The translations under genes and the position numbers were made by a program. A stretch of DNA of 17,800 nt, from positions 1-17,800 of the forward strand of contig UQHH01000057.1 in NCBI GenBank assembly GCA_900540865.1, written 5' to 3'. Below are positions 7,261-13,968 of this stretch, one piece after another; positions within the stretch are counted from its first letter, which is position 1; each line of letters opens with the position of its first letter. Below the pieces are notes generated by a model. That model had not been told where the DNA came from. It saw only the letters and a list, made by a program, of their open reading frames with translations, and searched no databases. The DNA comes from an uncultured Oscillospiraceae bacterium (GTDB taxonomy: Bacteria > Bacillota > Clostridia > Oscillospirales > Acutalibacteraceae).

Positions 7261-7279
7261 AAGAAAGGTGGACATTATT

Positions 7280-7822
7280 ATGAAAAAAACGTTATGTACG
7301 GTACTCACCCTTTTCCTGCTCGTGAGCGTTGTAGTCATACCGGCATACGCGAAAGAACCCTCTCCATACGATTACTATATTGGGGAAAGTTGCGGCTATG
7401 AGATTTGGTTAATTCATCCCATGCCAAAACCAGCGGAGACAGCTGAAATTATCGGAGACTATTTATTTGAATGCGGCGATCTTTTGGGAGGGGTGTTTAC
7501 TGACCCTACTGCTATTTACGCAGTAACGGGAGAAGAAAAAATTTATATTAAACAAGCGTATAAACAGGGGCTGATTGATATAGACGAGGTGGCGCAGATG
7601 GTTGACGGCTTTAGTTACAATGGCATTGTATCGTTTAACGTGCTTTTGATGGGTGATATTAACTATAATAAAAAGCTTGAGGTTGCTGACGCTATACTGA
7701 TACAAAAAATGATTGCAAAATCATACCCAGTAGGAATTTTGGGAGATTTGAACGACGATGGGAATATTAACCTGGAGGATGTAATCCTGCTGCAGAAGAA
7801 GATTGCGAAAATAGCAGTTTAA
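7280..7822 (+). CDS. Small secreted dockerin protein
   Basis: This 180-residue protein has a signal peptide (about 1-24, ending AYA), a middle region of about 100 residues that I do not recognise, and a C-terminal type I dockerin. The dockerin repeats are at 125-147 (GDINYNKKLEVADAIL...) and 155-177 (GDLNDDGNINLEDVIL...), each an F-hand-like Ca2+ loop plus helix. Dockerins bind cohesins on scaffoldins or the cell surface. The ATG at 7280 is preferred over GTG at 7268 because AAGAAAGGTGG (7261-7271) fits it. It starts 19 bases after the subtilase stop and shares its promoter and terminator, so a role alongside that peptidase (partner, inhibitor or chaperone) is possible but inferred only. It is visibly more A/T-rich than the hydrogenase genes. 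Confidence 0.87.
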   Translation: MKKTLCTVLTLFLLVSVVVIPAYAKEPSPYDYYIGESCGYEIWLIHPMPKPAETAEIIGDYLFECGDLLGGVFTDPTAIYAVTGEEKIYIKQAYKQGLIDIDEVAQMVDGFSYNGIVSFNVLLMGDINYNKKLEVADAILIQKMIAKSYPVGILGDLNDDGNINLEDVILLQKKIAKIAV

Positions 7823-7870
7823 GAGAACTGTAAAGCCATCTGAATTATATTAAGACTTTCAATTTAAAAG

Positions 7871-7904
7871 AAAGAAGCGGGGAGTAATAGCCCCGCTTCT
7901 TTTT
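7871..7904 (+). terminator. Terminator of the subtilase-dockerin unit
   Basis: A 12-bp stem (AAAGAAGCGGGG 7871-7882, CCCCGCTTCTTT 7891-7902) closes an 8-base loop, and TT follows. Confidence 0.9.
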
Positions 7905-8124
7905 GCTATCATTGAAATTTTCATAAAGAAAAAATATTAAAAAATACAAAATTGATACAATTGTACAAACCTGTAACTTTATCCAAAAGAAAGCGTTACA
8001 ATTCAGTAAATATTCACACTAGCATTCCGCGCCCTGGGTGTGGTAGAATATTACATGCAGTATTAAAGTAACGTTTTTTACTCTAAAATTCGACTATTTG
8101 TTTAATTTGTGGTTGGTGTTGTAT
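7905..8124 (+). other. Intergenic leader of the CHAP-dockerin gene
   Basis: With the preceding terminator this makes a gap of about 300 bases with no gene. It is A/T-rich. It holds an inverted repeat TGTAAC (7972-7977) / GTTACA (7995-8000) with a 17-base spacer, an extended -10-like TGGTAGAAT (8041-8049), and a small hairpin AGTAA/TTACT near 8066-8081. No matching -35 for the -10 is visible. Confidence 0.5.
8041..8049 (+). promoter_or_regulatory. Possible extended -10 element before the CHAP gene
   Basis: TGG followed by TAGAAT resembles an extended -10 element. I see no TTGACA-like box 16-18 bases upstream. It may work with an activator, use another sigma factor, or be fortuitous. Confidence 0.3.
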
Positions 8125-9111
8125 ATGGTTAAAACAAAACGGCTCGTTGCTTTTTATCTTGCCGCAATGATGCTGTTAACAGGTTTGTTTTTTATTTTCA
8201 CGCTTCCGGCGCAAAGCGCGACGTTTACCGCGCGCCTGTCCGCCCCGGCGAGCAGCAATAAATATTATTATAACGCGGATTATAATATTTTCTACGCGGC
8301 GGGCTACGGTATGCCGAACTGTACGGCTTATGCATACGGCAGGGCGTATGAAATCCTTGGCTCCCGTCCGAGCCTCTGCCCGTACAACGCGGGGGAGTGG
8401 TGGAGCTATAACGTGAAAAACAAGCTCTATGCATATGGTCAAACGCCCAAGCTGGGCGCCATCGCCTGCTGGGATAATTACGATTCAAACACAGGCCATG
8501 TTGCGGTCGTTGAGCAGATTTCAGGAAAGAACATTACGTTCTCGGAGTCCGCTTACGGCTCGACAAACTTTTTCACACAAACGGTCAGTACGGACGATAG
8601 CCACATGGGGTACAGCCGGTACCGTTTCCTCGGCTATATTTATATTGGAGAATTCAGCGATTCTTCTAATAATCAAAATACGCCTGCTCCGACTCCTTCC
8701 CAGAAAATTAATACAGAGGTCTGGAAAGTCGCTTCGAGCGACGGCCTGAACCTGCGTTCTGCGGCAGGGACAAGCAGTAACAGGCTGGCTACGATTCCAA
8801 ATAACGCAGCGGTTAAAATTACGGAAAAGAAGGATGCGGAAGGCTATACGTGGGGTAAAACCACCTATAACGGAAAGACCGGATGGTGTGCCCTCAATTA
8901 CGCAAAGAAGGCCGGCTTGCTCGGCGACGTAGACCAAAATGGAAAGATTGAGGTAAACGACGCGATCTTGCTCCAAAAATATATTGGCAAGACTGTGAAC
9001 CTAAACGCAACGCAAAAGCTTCTGGCTGATGCGACAGGCGCGGGCAAATACAGCACACAGGACGTTATGCAAATTCAAAAATACCTGGGCGGGTATCTCC
9101 TTTCACTTTAA
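8125..9111 (+). CDS. Secreted CHAP-SH3-dockerin cell-wall hydrolase
   Basis: In this 328-residue protein a signal peptide (about 1-31) precedes a CHAP amidase/endopeptidase domain (about 45-175). Its nucleophile is Cys66 (MPNCTAYAYGRA) and its general base His125 (GHVAVVE). After a Pro/Thr/Asn linker comes a bacterial SH3 domain (about 197-262: GLNLRSAAG, GWCALNYA), then a dockerin (267-323). CHAP domains cut peptidoglycan amide bonds; SH3b domains usually bind cell wall. The first dockerin repeat (GDVDQNGKIEVND) has a normal Ca2+ loop. The second (ADATGAGKYSTQD) has lost most ligand residues. ATG 8125 is taken as the start because the signal peptide begins there, but no good Shine-Dalgarno precedes it and in-frame TTG or GTG codons lie upstream (8098-8122), so the exact start is uncertain. 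The leader is long and the gene appears monocistronic. Confidence 0.88.
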   Translation: MVKTKRLVAFYLAAMMLLTGLFFIFTLPAQSATFTARLSAPASSNKYYYNADYNIFYAAGYGMPNCTAYAYGRAYEILGSRPSLCPYNAGEWWSYNVKNKLYAYGQTPKLGAIACWDNYDSNTGHVAVVEQISGKNITFSESAYGSTNFFTQTVSTDDSHMGYSRYRFLGYIYIGEFSDSSNNQNTPAPTPSQKINTEVWKVASSDGLNLRSAAGTSSNRLATIPNNAAVKITEKKDAEGYTWGKTTYNGKTGWCALNYAKKAGLLGDVDQNGKIEVNDAILLQKYIGKTVNLNATQKLLADATGAGKYSTQDVMQIQKYLGGYLLSL

Positions 9112-9121
9112 CCTTATAAAC

Positions 9122-9149
9122 AAAAGGACGGCGAAAGCCGTCCTTTTTT
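9122..9149. terminator. Bidirectional terminator between convergent genes
   Basis: An 11-bp stem (AAAAGGACGGC 9122-9132, GCCGTCCTTTT 9137-9147) closes a GAAA tetraloop, with T's after it on the plus strand and the mirror T-run (CTTTTG) on the minus strand. It sits between the stop codons of the two dockerin genes and can serve both. Confidence 0.9.
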
Positions 9150-9157
9150 ACTGCCTT

Positions 9158-10897
9158 TTAAACGGCTGCTTTTTTAGCAAGAATGTTTTGTGCCAACAGA
9201 ACGTCTGCTACAGATAGTATGCCGTCATTATTTAAATCAGCGACGTCATCTATAATATCCTTATCGATGACGACCAGGCTTGCAATATGCTTCTGCATAT
9301 CTAAAATATCCGAAACGGTGAGCGCCCCGTCACCGTCAATATCTCCGCCGGTTTCTTCCTTGGAAACGACGGCTTTGATTACAAAAGTCCCGCCGATGTC
9401 GTCGTTATGTTCTTTTTTATAAAACTCCAGCAGCTCTGTTGCGTGACCGTCAAGAAACAAATAGCTGTCTCCTTTTTTCGCGTCGGGTAAAAACGTAATT
9501 CTGCCTGCTATCGTGTTTTTAAGCCATTCCCCTACACCGAGGGAACAGCTCCGGCTTGTGCCGGAGGCGTCTATGGTTATGCCGATTGCTGCTTTGCCTT
9601 CGGGCGCTTCAAAACGCTTTGTATCGCAGCTGATATATCCGCTGTAGGGAACGGTTCCACTTGCAAGCTCATGCCATTTGGCGGTATCTTCCGTAGGAAT
9701 TCCGTTTTCAAGCGGGATATAATGTACGGTGTAACGCGCGCCAATGCATTCGCTTTCAAATATGACCTGCTCGACCCTGTTGTAGCCGCCGGAAAAATCA
9801 AATACATTAGAATATGTGATTTTATCTTGATAGATTTTATTTCCGTTTTCTTCTTTATAAACCGTCATATCCCACGTCGCGCCGTATATTTCATTTTGAA
9901 AAAGCTGACAGTTTCGCTTAATTTTCTGTATATCCGTTACGGCGTAATTTTTACCGTACCGCTTGCTGAACAGGTACTTGTCCTCATAAGAAATCCAGTA
10001 ACAGCCGTTTTCCCCATGCCCGGTTCCCCAGCTGCTTTTGACAAGCCAAGCGCCGTCGTTTTTCGGACGGGAAAATGAATTGAAACGTTCCTTCGGGAAG
10101 CTGTCGTCCCAACCAATAACCGCGACAACGTGGCCCTGCGTATCGGTTCCGGAAGGAATGTCGTCGAGACAGGCAAACGCGGTAAGGTCGCGGCTGAAAT
10201 ATTTGCGGATGGTACTGCACCCGGCGGTGACGCTTCCGTAATCGAGCACGGCGCGTTTGACCGTCGCGCGCTCACCCGACAAAAAAATAAGACCATCGGC
10301 GCCGAAGCTCGTTTTACCTTTATCAAGCTGAGTGAAGGGCAGGCCGTCGCCGCTGCGGTATGGGACTTCACTTTCCAGGCGCGGCCCGCTCCAGGAGGTT
10401 AAGTATCCCGGAATCATCTGGCTGTAGCCCGCGTCATAAAAATTTCGCTGCCAGCCCGAGCCGTTTTCCCGTTTTGTCGACCAGTAGTTCGCGTGCTCCT
10501 CCGACAGGTCGTAAGCACCATATCCATTTTTGAGCAGCGCGGTTTCAAACGAAGACAGGCCCGCAAAAACCCAGCAGGTGTTGAGGCTTCCCTGGTCCTT
10601 CGCAGGCGTTACAAGCCCGTATTCCGCTGTGTTATATGAGGAAGGAAGGGATTCCTTTTCTTCATCCAGTACGGTAGAACGCCCTTCATATTGCTGGGGG
10701 ACGACCGCCGCCGATAAAGCGTTTGTACCGGCGCGCTGAAATTCCCGGTATTCCCTTGTAGTTTCCGGCCGTTCCATGCGGAAAACCGAAGCGTTTGCCT
10801 CCTGTGCGGAAGCGCTGGCCAGCGTGGCGGACGATATGCAGAGTGCGCAAATAATACACAGGCTCAATGCGCGGAAAAATCCCGGTTTTTTAATCAT
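9158..10897 (-). CDS. Secreted C1 papain-type peptidase with lectin-like domain and dockerin
   Basis: This 579-residue protein has a signal peptide (about 1-32) and a short pro-region. A papain-fold domain covers about 84-305: Gln102 and Cys108 in KDQGSLNTCWVFAG, His256 in GHVVAVIGW. The third catalytic position, the N of the usual NSWG, is Ser288 (VKSSWGTGHGENG). The following section (about 325-510) fits the lectin-like domain that commonly trails bacterial C1 peptidases. A dockerin closes the protein (about 516-576: GDIDGDGALTVSD and ADLNNDGILSVAD, both good Ca2+ loops). The likely role is extracellular proteolysis docked to a cohesin scaffold. The start at 10897 (MIKK) is preferred over ATGs at 10921 and 10933: GGGGG lies six bases upstream, and the longer versions spoil the signal peptide. 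A TTGACA on the minus strand at 10953-10948 may be its -35, but the -10 is unclear. Confidence 0.88.
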   Translation of the reverse strand: MIKKPGFFRALSLCIICALCISSATLASASAQEANASVFRMERPETTREYREFQRAGTNALSAAVVPQQYEGRSTVLDEEKESLPSSYNTAEYGLVTPAKDQGSLNTCWVFAGLSSFETALLKNGYGAYDLSEEHANYWSTKRENGSGWQRNFYDAGYSQMIPGYLTSWSGPRLESEVPYRSGDGLPFTQLDKGKTSFGADGLIFLSGERATVKRAVLDYGSVTAGCSTIRKYFSRDLTAFACLDDIPSGTDTQGHVVAVIGWDDSFPKERFNSFSRPKNDGAWLVKSSWGTGHGENGCYWISYEDKYLFSKRYGKNYAVTDIQKIKRNCQLFQNEIYGATWDMTVYKEENGNKIYQDKITYSNVFDFSGGYNRVEQVIFESECIGARYTVHYIPLENGIPTEDTAKWHELASGTVPYSGYISCDTKRFEAPEGKAAIGITIDASGTSRSCSLGVGEWLKNTIAGRITFLPDAKKGDSYLFLDGHATELLEFYKKEHNDDIGGTFVIKAVVSKEETGGDIDGDGALTVSDILDMQKHIASLVVIDKDIIDDVADLNNDGILSVADVLLAQNILAKKAAV

Positions 10898-11040
10898 AAA
10901 GAACCCCCAAAACGTATTCATAGCTGAAAACATAAAACCATTTCTTTTGTCAATACTTATTTTATCAGCAGGGCGGAAAAAAGTAAATAATGTATTTGCC
11001 GCTATGTAGAGTATTTTTAGACAGAAAAGGAGCGTTTGCT

Positions 11041-11928
11041 ATGCAGGTAAGGACAGACCTTGCACTGGAGGCTAAAGAGATTGCCGGGGAAAAAATAAGC
11101 GGCGTCACATACGACACGGACGACTACGAAAACATGAAGGTTACGCGCATGCAGGTGCAAAGCCGGAAAGCGGCGCAGCAGCTTGGAAAAGACACAGGCA
11201 CGTACATTACAATTGAGCTGCCCCCGCTTACAGATGATTTTAAAGAAACAGACGAGCGCTTGGAAATTATCGCGGATGAAATCCGCGCGCTTCTGCCTGA
11301 AAAGGGGCTGATTCTGGTTGCGGGGCTCGGCAACGTCAATATTACGCCGGACGCGCTCGGCCCGAAGGTCGGCTCGCAAATACTGGCGACTAGGCACATT
11401 ACCGGGGAGCTTGCGCGTACCACGGGACTCGACGCTTTGCGCCCTGTCGCCGTACTCGCGCCCGGTGTACTGGGGCAGACGGGTATTGAAACAGGCGAGC
11501 TGCTTTTCAGCGTAGCGGAAAAAATAAAACCGGCGGCTGTCATTGCAATCGACGCGCTCGCCTCCAGGCGGCTCGAACGTCTTGGCTGCACCATGCAGAT
11601 TTCCGATGCGGGCATTTCTCCTGGTGCGGGCGTCGGCAACCACCGCCTGCGCATCAATAAAGAAACGATGGGTGTGCCGGTCGTTGCAATCGGCGTACCT
11701 ACCGTCGTTGACGCGGTGACGCTCGCAGCCGACCTTTTACTGGACAGCGACGACGAAACCCTCCGCTTTGTGCGTAGCGCGGTGTCGCCGCACGGACAAA
11801 AGATGGTCGTCACCCCGCGGGAAATAGATTTGCTGATTTCCCGCGGCTCAAAGCTTATCAGCATGGCGGTCAACTGCGCCCTGCATCCTGATTTTGAGCT
11901 CTCCGACCTGCTTTCCCTCGTTGGCTGA
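11041..11928 (+). CDS. gpr: Spore germination protease GPR
   Basis: This 295-residue aspartic-type endoprotease (family A25) degrades small acid-soluble spore proteins at germination. It is made as an inactive zymogen in the forespore. The N-terminus MQVRTDLALEA contains the family's self-processing region. Asp104 (VNITPDALGP) and Asp171 (VIAIDALASR) fall in the two conserved catalytic-Asp motifs. GAGVGNHR and VPTVVDAVT are further hallmarks. It is somewhat shorter than Bacillus GPR (about 370). ATG 11041 is preceded by AAAAGGAG at ideal spacing and matches the family start, so an upstream in-frame ATG at 10990 is rejected. It lies 84 bases before spoIIP, the same order as in Bacillus. Forespore sigma control is expected, but I could not find a convincing SigF/SigG box. 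Confidence 0.95.
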   Translation: MQVRTDLALEAKEIAGEKISGVTYDTDDYENMKVTRMQVQSRKAAQQLGKDTGTYITIELPPLTDDFKETDERLEIIADEIRALLPEKGLILVAGLGNVNITPDALGPKVGSQILATRHITGELARTTGLDALRPVAVLAPGVLGQTGIETGELLFSVAEKIKPAAVIAIDALASRRLERLGCTMQISDAGISPGAGVGNHRLRINKETMGVPVVAIGVPTVVDAVTLAADLLLDSDDETLRFVRSAVSPHGQKMVVTPREIDLLISRGSKLISMAVNCALHPDFELSDLLSLVG

Positions 11929-11946
11929 AATATAAATACAAAACCG

Positions 11947-11975
11947 GTATAAATAAAATAATGAGAGCATAAGGT
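11947..11975 (+). promoter_or_regulatory. Possible SigE-like promoter of spoIIP
   Basis: GTATAAA (11947-11953), a 14-base spacer and CATAAGGT (11968-11975) loosely fit the SigE pattern (ATA-containing -35, CATAnnnT -10). In Bacillus subtilis, spoIIP has a SigE promoter after gpr. The match is partial, so this is tentative. Confidence 0.3.
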
Positions 11976-12012
11976 TAAGGTAAGGAACGATTTACCGTGG
12001 GTGGGGGATTTT

Positions 12013-13122
12013 ATGCTTGAAAAATATAAAAAAAGAATCATTCATTCGGCGGCGGCGGTGCTGTCCTGCGCGGTGACGGTTTTGTCCGTCGTGTGCGTGG
12101 GAGCAAGGCTGCCGTCTGTTCTAAGCGACCAGACGCAGAAGCTGCAGCTTTTTGCGGCGGGTCTTGCGATGCCGGATGGTTCAACTGACCAAAAACAAAC
12201 GGAGTCAGCCGTGACCGCTTCTTCCTCTTCTGTCACGAAAAACAAAGATACCGGAAAAGATGAGACGGAAAAGCCGACGGCTGCCGCAACGCAGCCGACG
12301 ACCTCGGAGGACGAGGCGGCGCATAAAGGGGAAAAGAAATTTCCGATTACAGAATGCCAGTATGGCCCGTCCGGCGTCCAATACGATAATTTTTCAATCA
12401 AGAATACGACGGATTACGTCATAAATACCGGCGAACAGCTGCAGGCGCCGCTCGGGTTTAAGATGGAAAAAACTTCGGAGCCGCAGGTGCTCATCGTACA
12501 TACGCATACCTGTGAATCTTACCTGACACAGGACCTCGGCTGGTATTGGGAGAATTACTATGCCAGGAACACCGACGACAATTATAACGTCACGCGTGTC
12601 GGCGCGGCAATTGTCGATTCGCTCAATTCACATGGAATCGGCGCGGTACACGCTATGGAGCACCACGACGAGCCAACCTATAACGGCGCATACGACAGGA
12701 GCGAGGCGACGATTTATAAATATCTGGAGAAATATCCCACCATTAAAGTGGTCATTGACCTGCACCGCGACGCAATCGGCTATGGAGGGGAAGCCGGAAA
12801 AATTAAGCCGACCTTTGTTGCAAACGGCAAGAAAGCGGCCCAAATTATGGTTATGACGGGCTATGACCCAACCGGAGCATACGGTTTTTCCGACTGGGAA
12901 TACAACCTGCGCTTCGCCTTGCGCGTTCAGCAGACGGCTGAATCGCTTTATCCCGGTATGACCAGGCCGCTGAATTTCGGCGATTTTGCGTACAATATGT
13001 TCATCAATACAGGCTCGCTTTTAATTGAGGTGGGTACAGACGTCAATACATTGAATGAAGCGGTTTATTCCGGGCAGCTCCTCGGCGACGTTCTTGCACA
13101 GGTGCTAAAAAACGCAAAATAA
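12013..13122 (+). CDS. spoIIP: Stage II sporulation protein P (engulfment amidase)
   Basis: SpoIIP is an N-acetylmuramoyl-L-alanine amidase/endopeptidase that works with SpoIID to thin septal peptidoglycan during forespore engulfment. This 369-residue copy has one N-terminal membrane anchor (about 9-30) and a Thr/Ser/Lys-rich linker (about 55-108). The catalytic domain (about 135-369) carries HTHTCESY (His163, His165, Glu168), DLHRD (His251) and SLLIEVG (Glu339), matching the zinc and catalytic motifs of the family. The ATG at 12013 is preceded by GGTGGGGGA (11999-12007); an in-frame GTG at 12001 lies inside that ribosome binding site and is rejected. It lies directly after gpr, a conserved sporulation pair. 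No clear terminator follows; the next gene has its own promoter. Confidence 0.95.
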   Translation: MLEKYKKRIIHSAAAVLSCAVTVLSVVCVGARLPSVLSDQTQKLQLFAAGLAMPDGSTDQKQTESAVTASSSSVTKNKDTGKDETEKPTAAATQPTTSEDEAAHKGEKKFPITECQYGPSGVQYDNFSIKNTTDYVINTGEQLQAPLGFKMEKTSEPQVLIVHTHTCESYLTQDLGWYWENYYARNTDDNYNVTRVGAAIVDSLNSHGIGAVHAMEHHDEPTYNGAYDRSEATIYKYLEKYPTIKVVIDLHRDAIGYGGEAGKIKPTFVANGKKAAQIMVMTGYDPTGAYGFSDWEYNLRFALRVQQTAESLYPGMTRPLNFGDFAYNMFINTGSLLIEVGTDVNTLNEAVYSGQLLGDVLAQVLKNAK

Positions 13123-13149
13123 ATAAAGTCCCGGCAATAAAATTATCTA

Positions 13150-13179
13150 TAGACAAACGGAGACGAATATGCTTATAAT
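13150..13179 (+). promoter_or_regulatory. SigA promoter of the Pro/Glu/Ser-rich protein
   Basis: TAGACA (13150-13155), an 18-base spacer and a perfect TATAAT (13174-13179). The start near 13186 gives a leader of about 84 bases. Confidence 0.65.
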
Positions 13180-13269
13180 GGTACAAGATAAAAACCTTCC
13201 TGTAACGTTTTGACAGGCAGGGCGCAACATACCAGCCGGTAATGATTGCCGAAAGGAAAGGAAACGGAA

Positions 13270-13770
13270 ATGAAGTTGAAAAAAACGGCGCTGCTTTTTC
13301 TTGTGGCAGCCCTTTTGATTAGCGTGTTTGTTGTTTCTGCAAGGGCGCTTCCTGAAGATGAAAGCGGCACTGCCGCTTCGGAAACGCTGCCTCCGGTTTC
13401 TTCACAGGAGCCTGAAACACAGCCCCCGCCGGAACCGACCGACCCGCCATACAGCGAACCGGAGCCTCAGCCGGAGCCGTCTTCCTCCCAGGAGCCGGAT
13501 TATACCGACCCGCCGGCAGCCTCTTCTGAAACGCAGGCGCCGGTTTCTTCGGAAGAGGAAACGCAGGAGCGGAAATCCTGGCTCGATATCTTCAAGCTGC
13601 CCACGGAACCGACGAATGAAGAGGAATCCATTCCCGAAAAAAAAGATACGCAGACCACCACCACGCAGTATGTCGTTATGGGATTACTGCTTTGGGTATT
13701 GATTGTATGCGGAACGCTCGTCACGCTCGGCGTACTTGCGAGCACACACAGAAGAAAACGCGGGAAATAA
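13270..13770 (+). CDS. Unrecognised Pro/Glu/Ser-rich membrane-anchored surface protein
   Basis: This 166-residue protein belongs to no family I recognise. It has a signal peptide (about 1-26, ending ARA) and a low-complexity extracellular stretch (about 27-100) rich in Pro, Glu, Ser and Thr, with a loosely repeated EPTDPP / DYTDPP / SSQEP theme. A short more ordered piece (RKSWLDIFKLP, 101-111) leads to a C-terminal transmembrane helix (about 134-157) with a basic tail (HRRKRGK) that stays in the cytosol. The layout is like a sortase substrate, but there is no LPxTG-type motif, so it is probably membrane-held. ATG 13270 follows an AAGGAAAGGAAA purine tract; an upstream in-frame TTG (13246) would spoil the signal peptide. 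Its own promoter and terminator make it monocistronic. Confidence 0.8.
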   Translation: MKLKKTALLFLVAALLISVFVVSARALPEDESGTAASETLPPVSSQEPETQPPPEPTDPPYSEPEPQPEPSSSQEPDYTDPPAASSETQAPVSSEEETQERKSWLDIFKLPTEPTNEEESIPEKKDTQTTTTQYVVMGLLLWVLIVCGTLVTLGVLASTHRRKRGK

Positions 13771-13779
13771 CGTTTACAG

Positions 13780-13822
13780 GCCGTATATGGAGCAAACGCC
13801 CCATATACGGCATTCTTTATTT
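13780..13822 (+). terminator. Terminator after the Pro/Glu/Ser-rich gene
   Basis: An 11-bp stem (GCCGTATATGG 13780-13790, CCATATACGGC 13801-13811) closes a 10-base loop and is followed by ATTCTTTATTT. Confidence 0.85.
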
Positions 13823-13849
13823 CATAGGTCCGGAAACCATCTGCTGAAA

Positions 13850-13877
13850 TTGACAAGCATTCCTGATATGTTATAAT
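13850..13877 (+). promoter_or_regulatory. SigA promoter of the CmpB-dusB-transglutaminase unit
   Basis: Perfect TTGACA (13850-13855) and TATAAT (13872-13877) are separated by 16 bases. The predicted start near 13884 gives a leader of about 85 bases. It is one of the strongest promoters in the window. Confidence 0.82.
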
Positions 13878-13968
13878 AACCTCACGCACACGCGGCTATG
13901 CTAAATAAAAAATAATATGGAAAGAATAGAATAACAGTATTGTCATGAGGCTAAGGAGAGGTGAAACA

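Noticed and set aside
7990..8003. Possible CcpA (cre) site, AGAAAGCGTTACAA
   Set aside because: It differs from the cre consensus at two or more key positions, and the gene downstream is not a carbon-catabolic one.
9158..10933. Longer start (MFSAMN...) for the C1 peptidase
   Set aside because: The added residues break the signal peptide, and the only plausible ribosome binding site fits the ATG at 10897.
10983..11008. Possible SigG promoter for gpr (GTAAATA / CTATGTA)
   Set aside because: The spacer is only 12 bases and the -10 is a poor match, so I do not list it.
11124..12041. 305-codon Ser/Arg-rich minus-strand open frame opposite gpr
   Set aside because: A shadow of gpr. Its Ser/Thr/Arg bias is that of a reversed coding strand.
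13400..13600. Tandem repeat array in the Pro/Glu/Ser-rich gene
   Set aside because: The EP/DPP theme is loose at protein level and not a DNA tandem repeat; it is better seen as low complexity.
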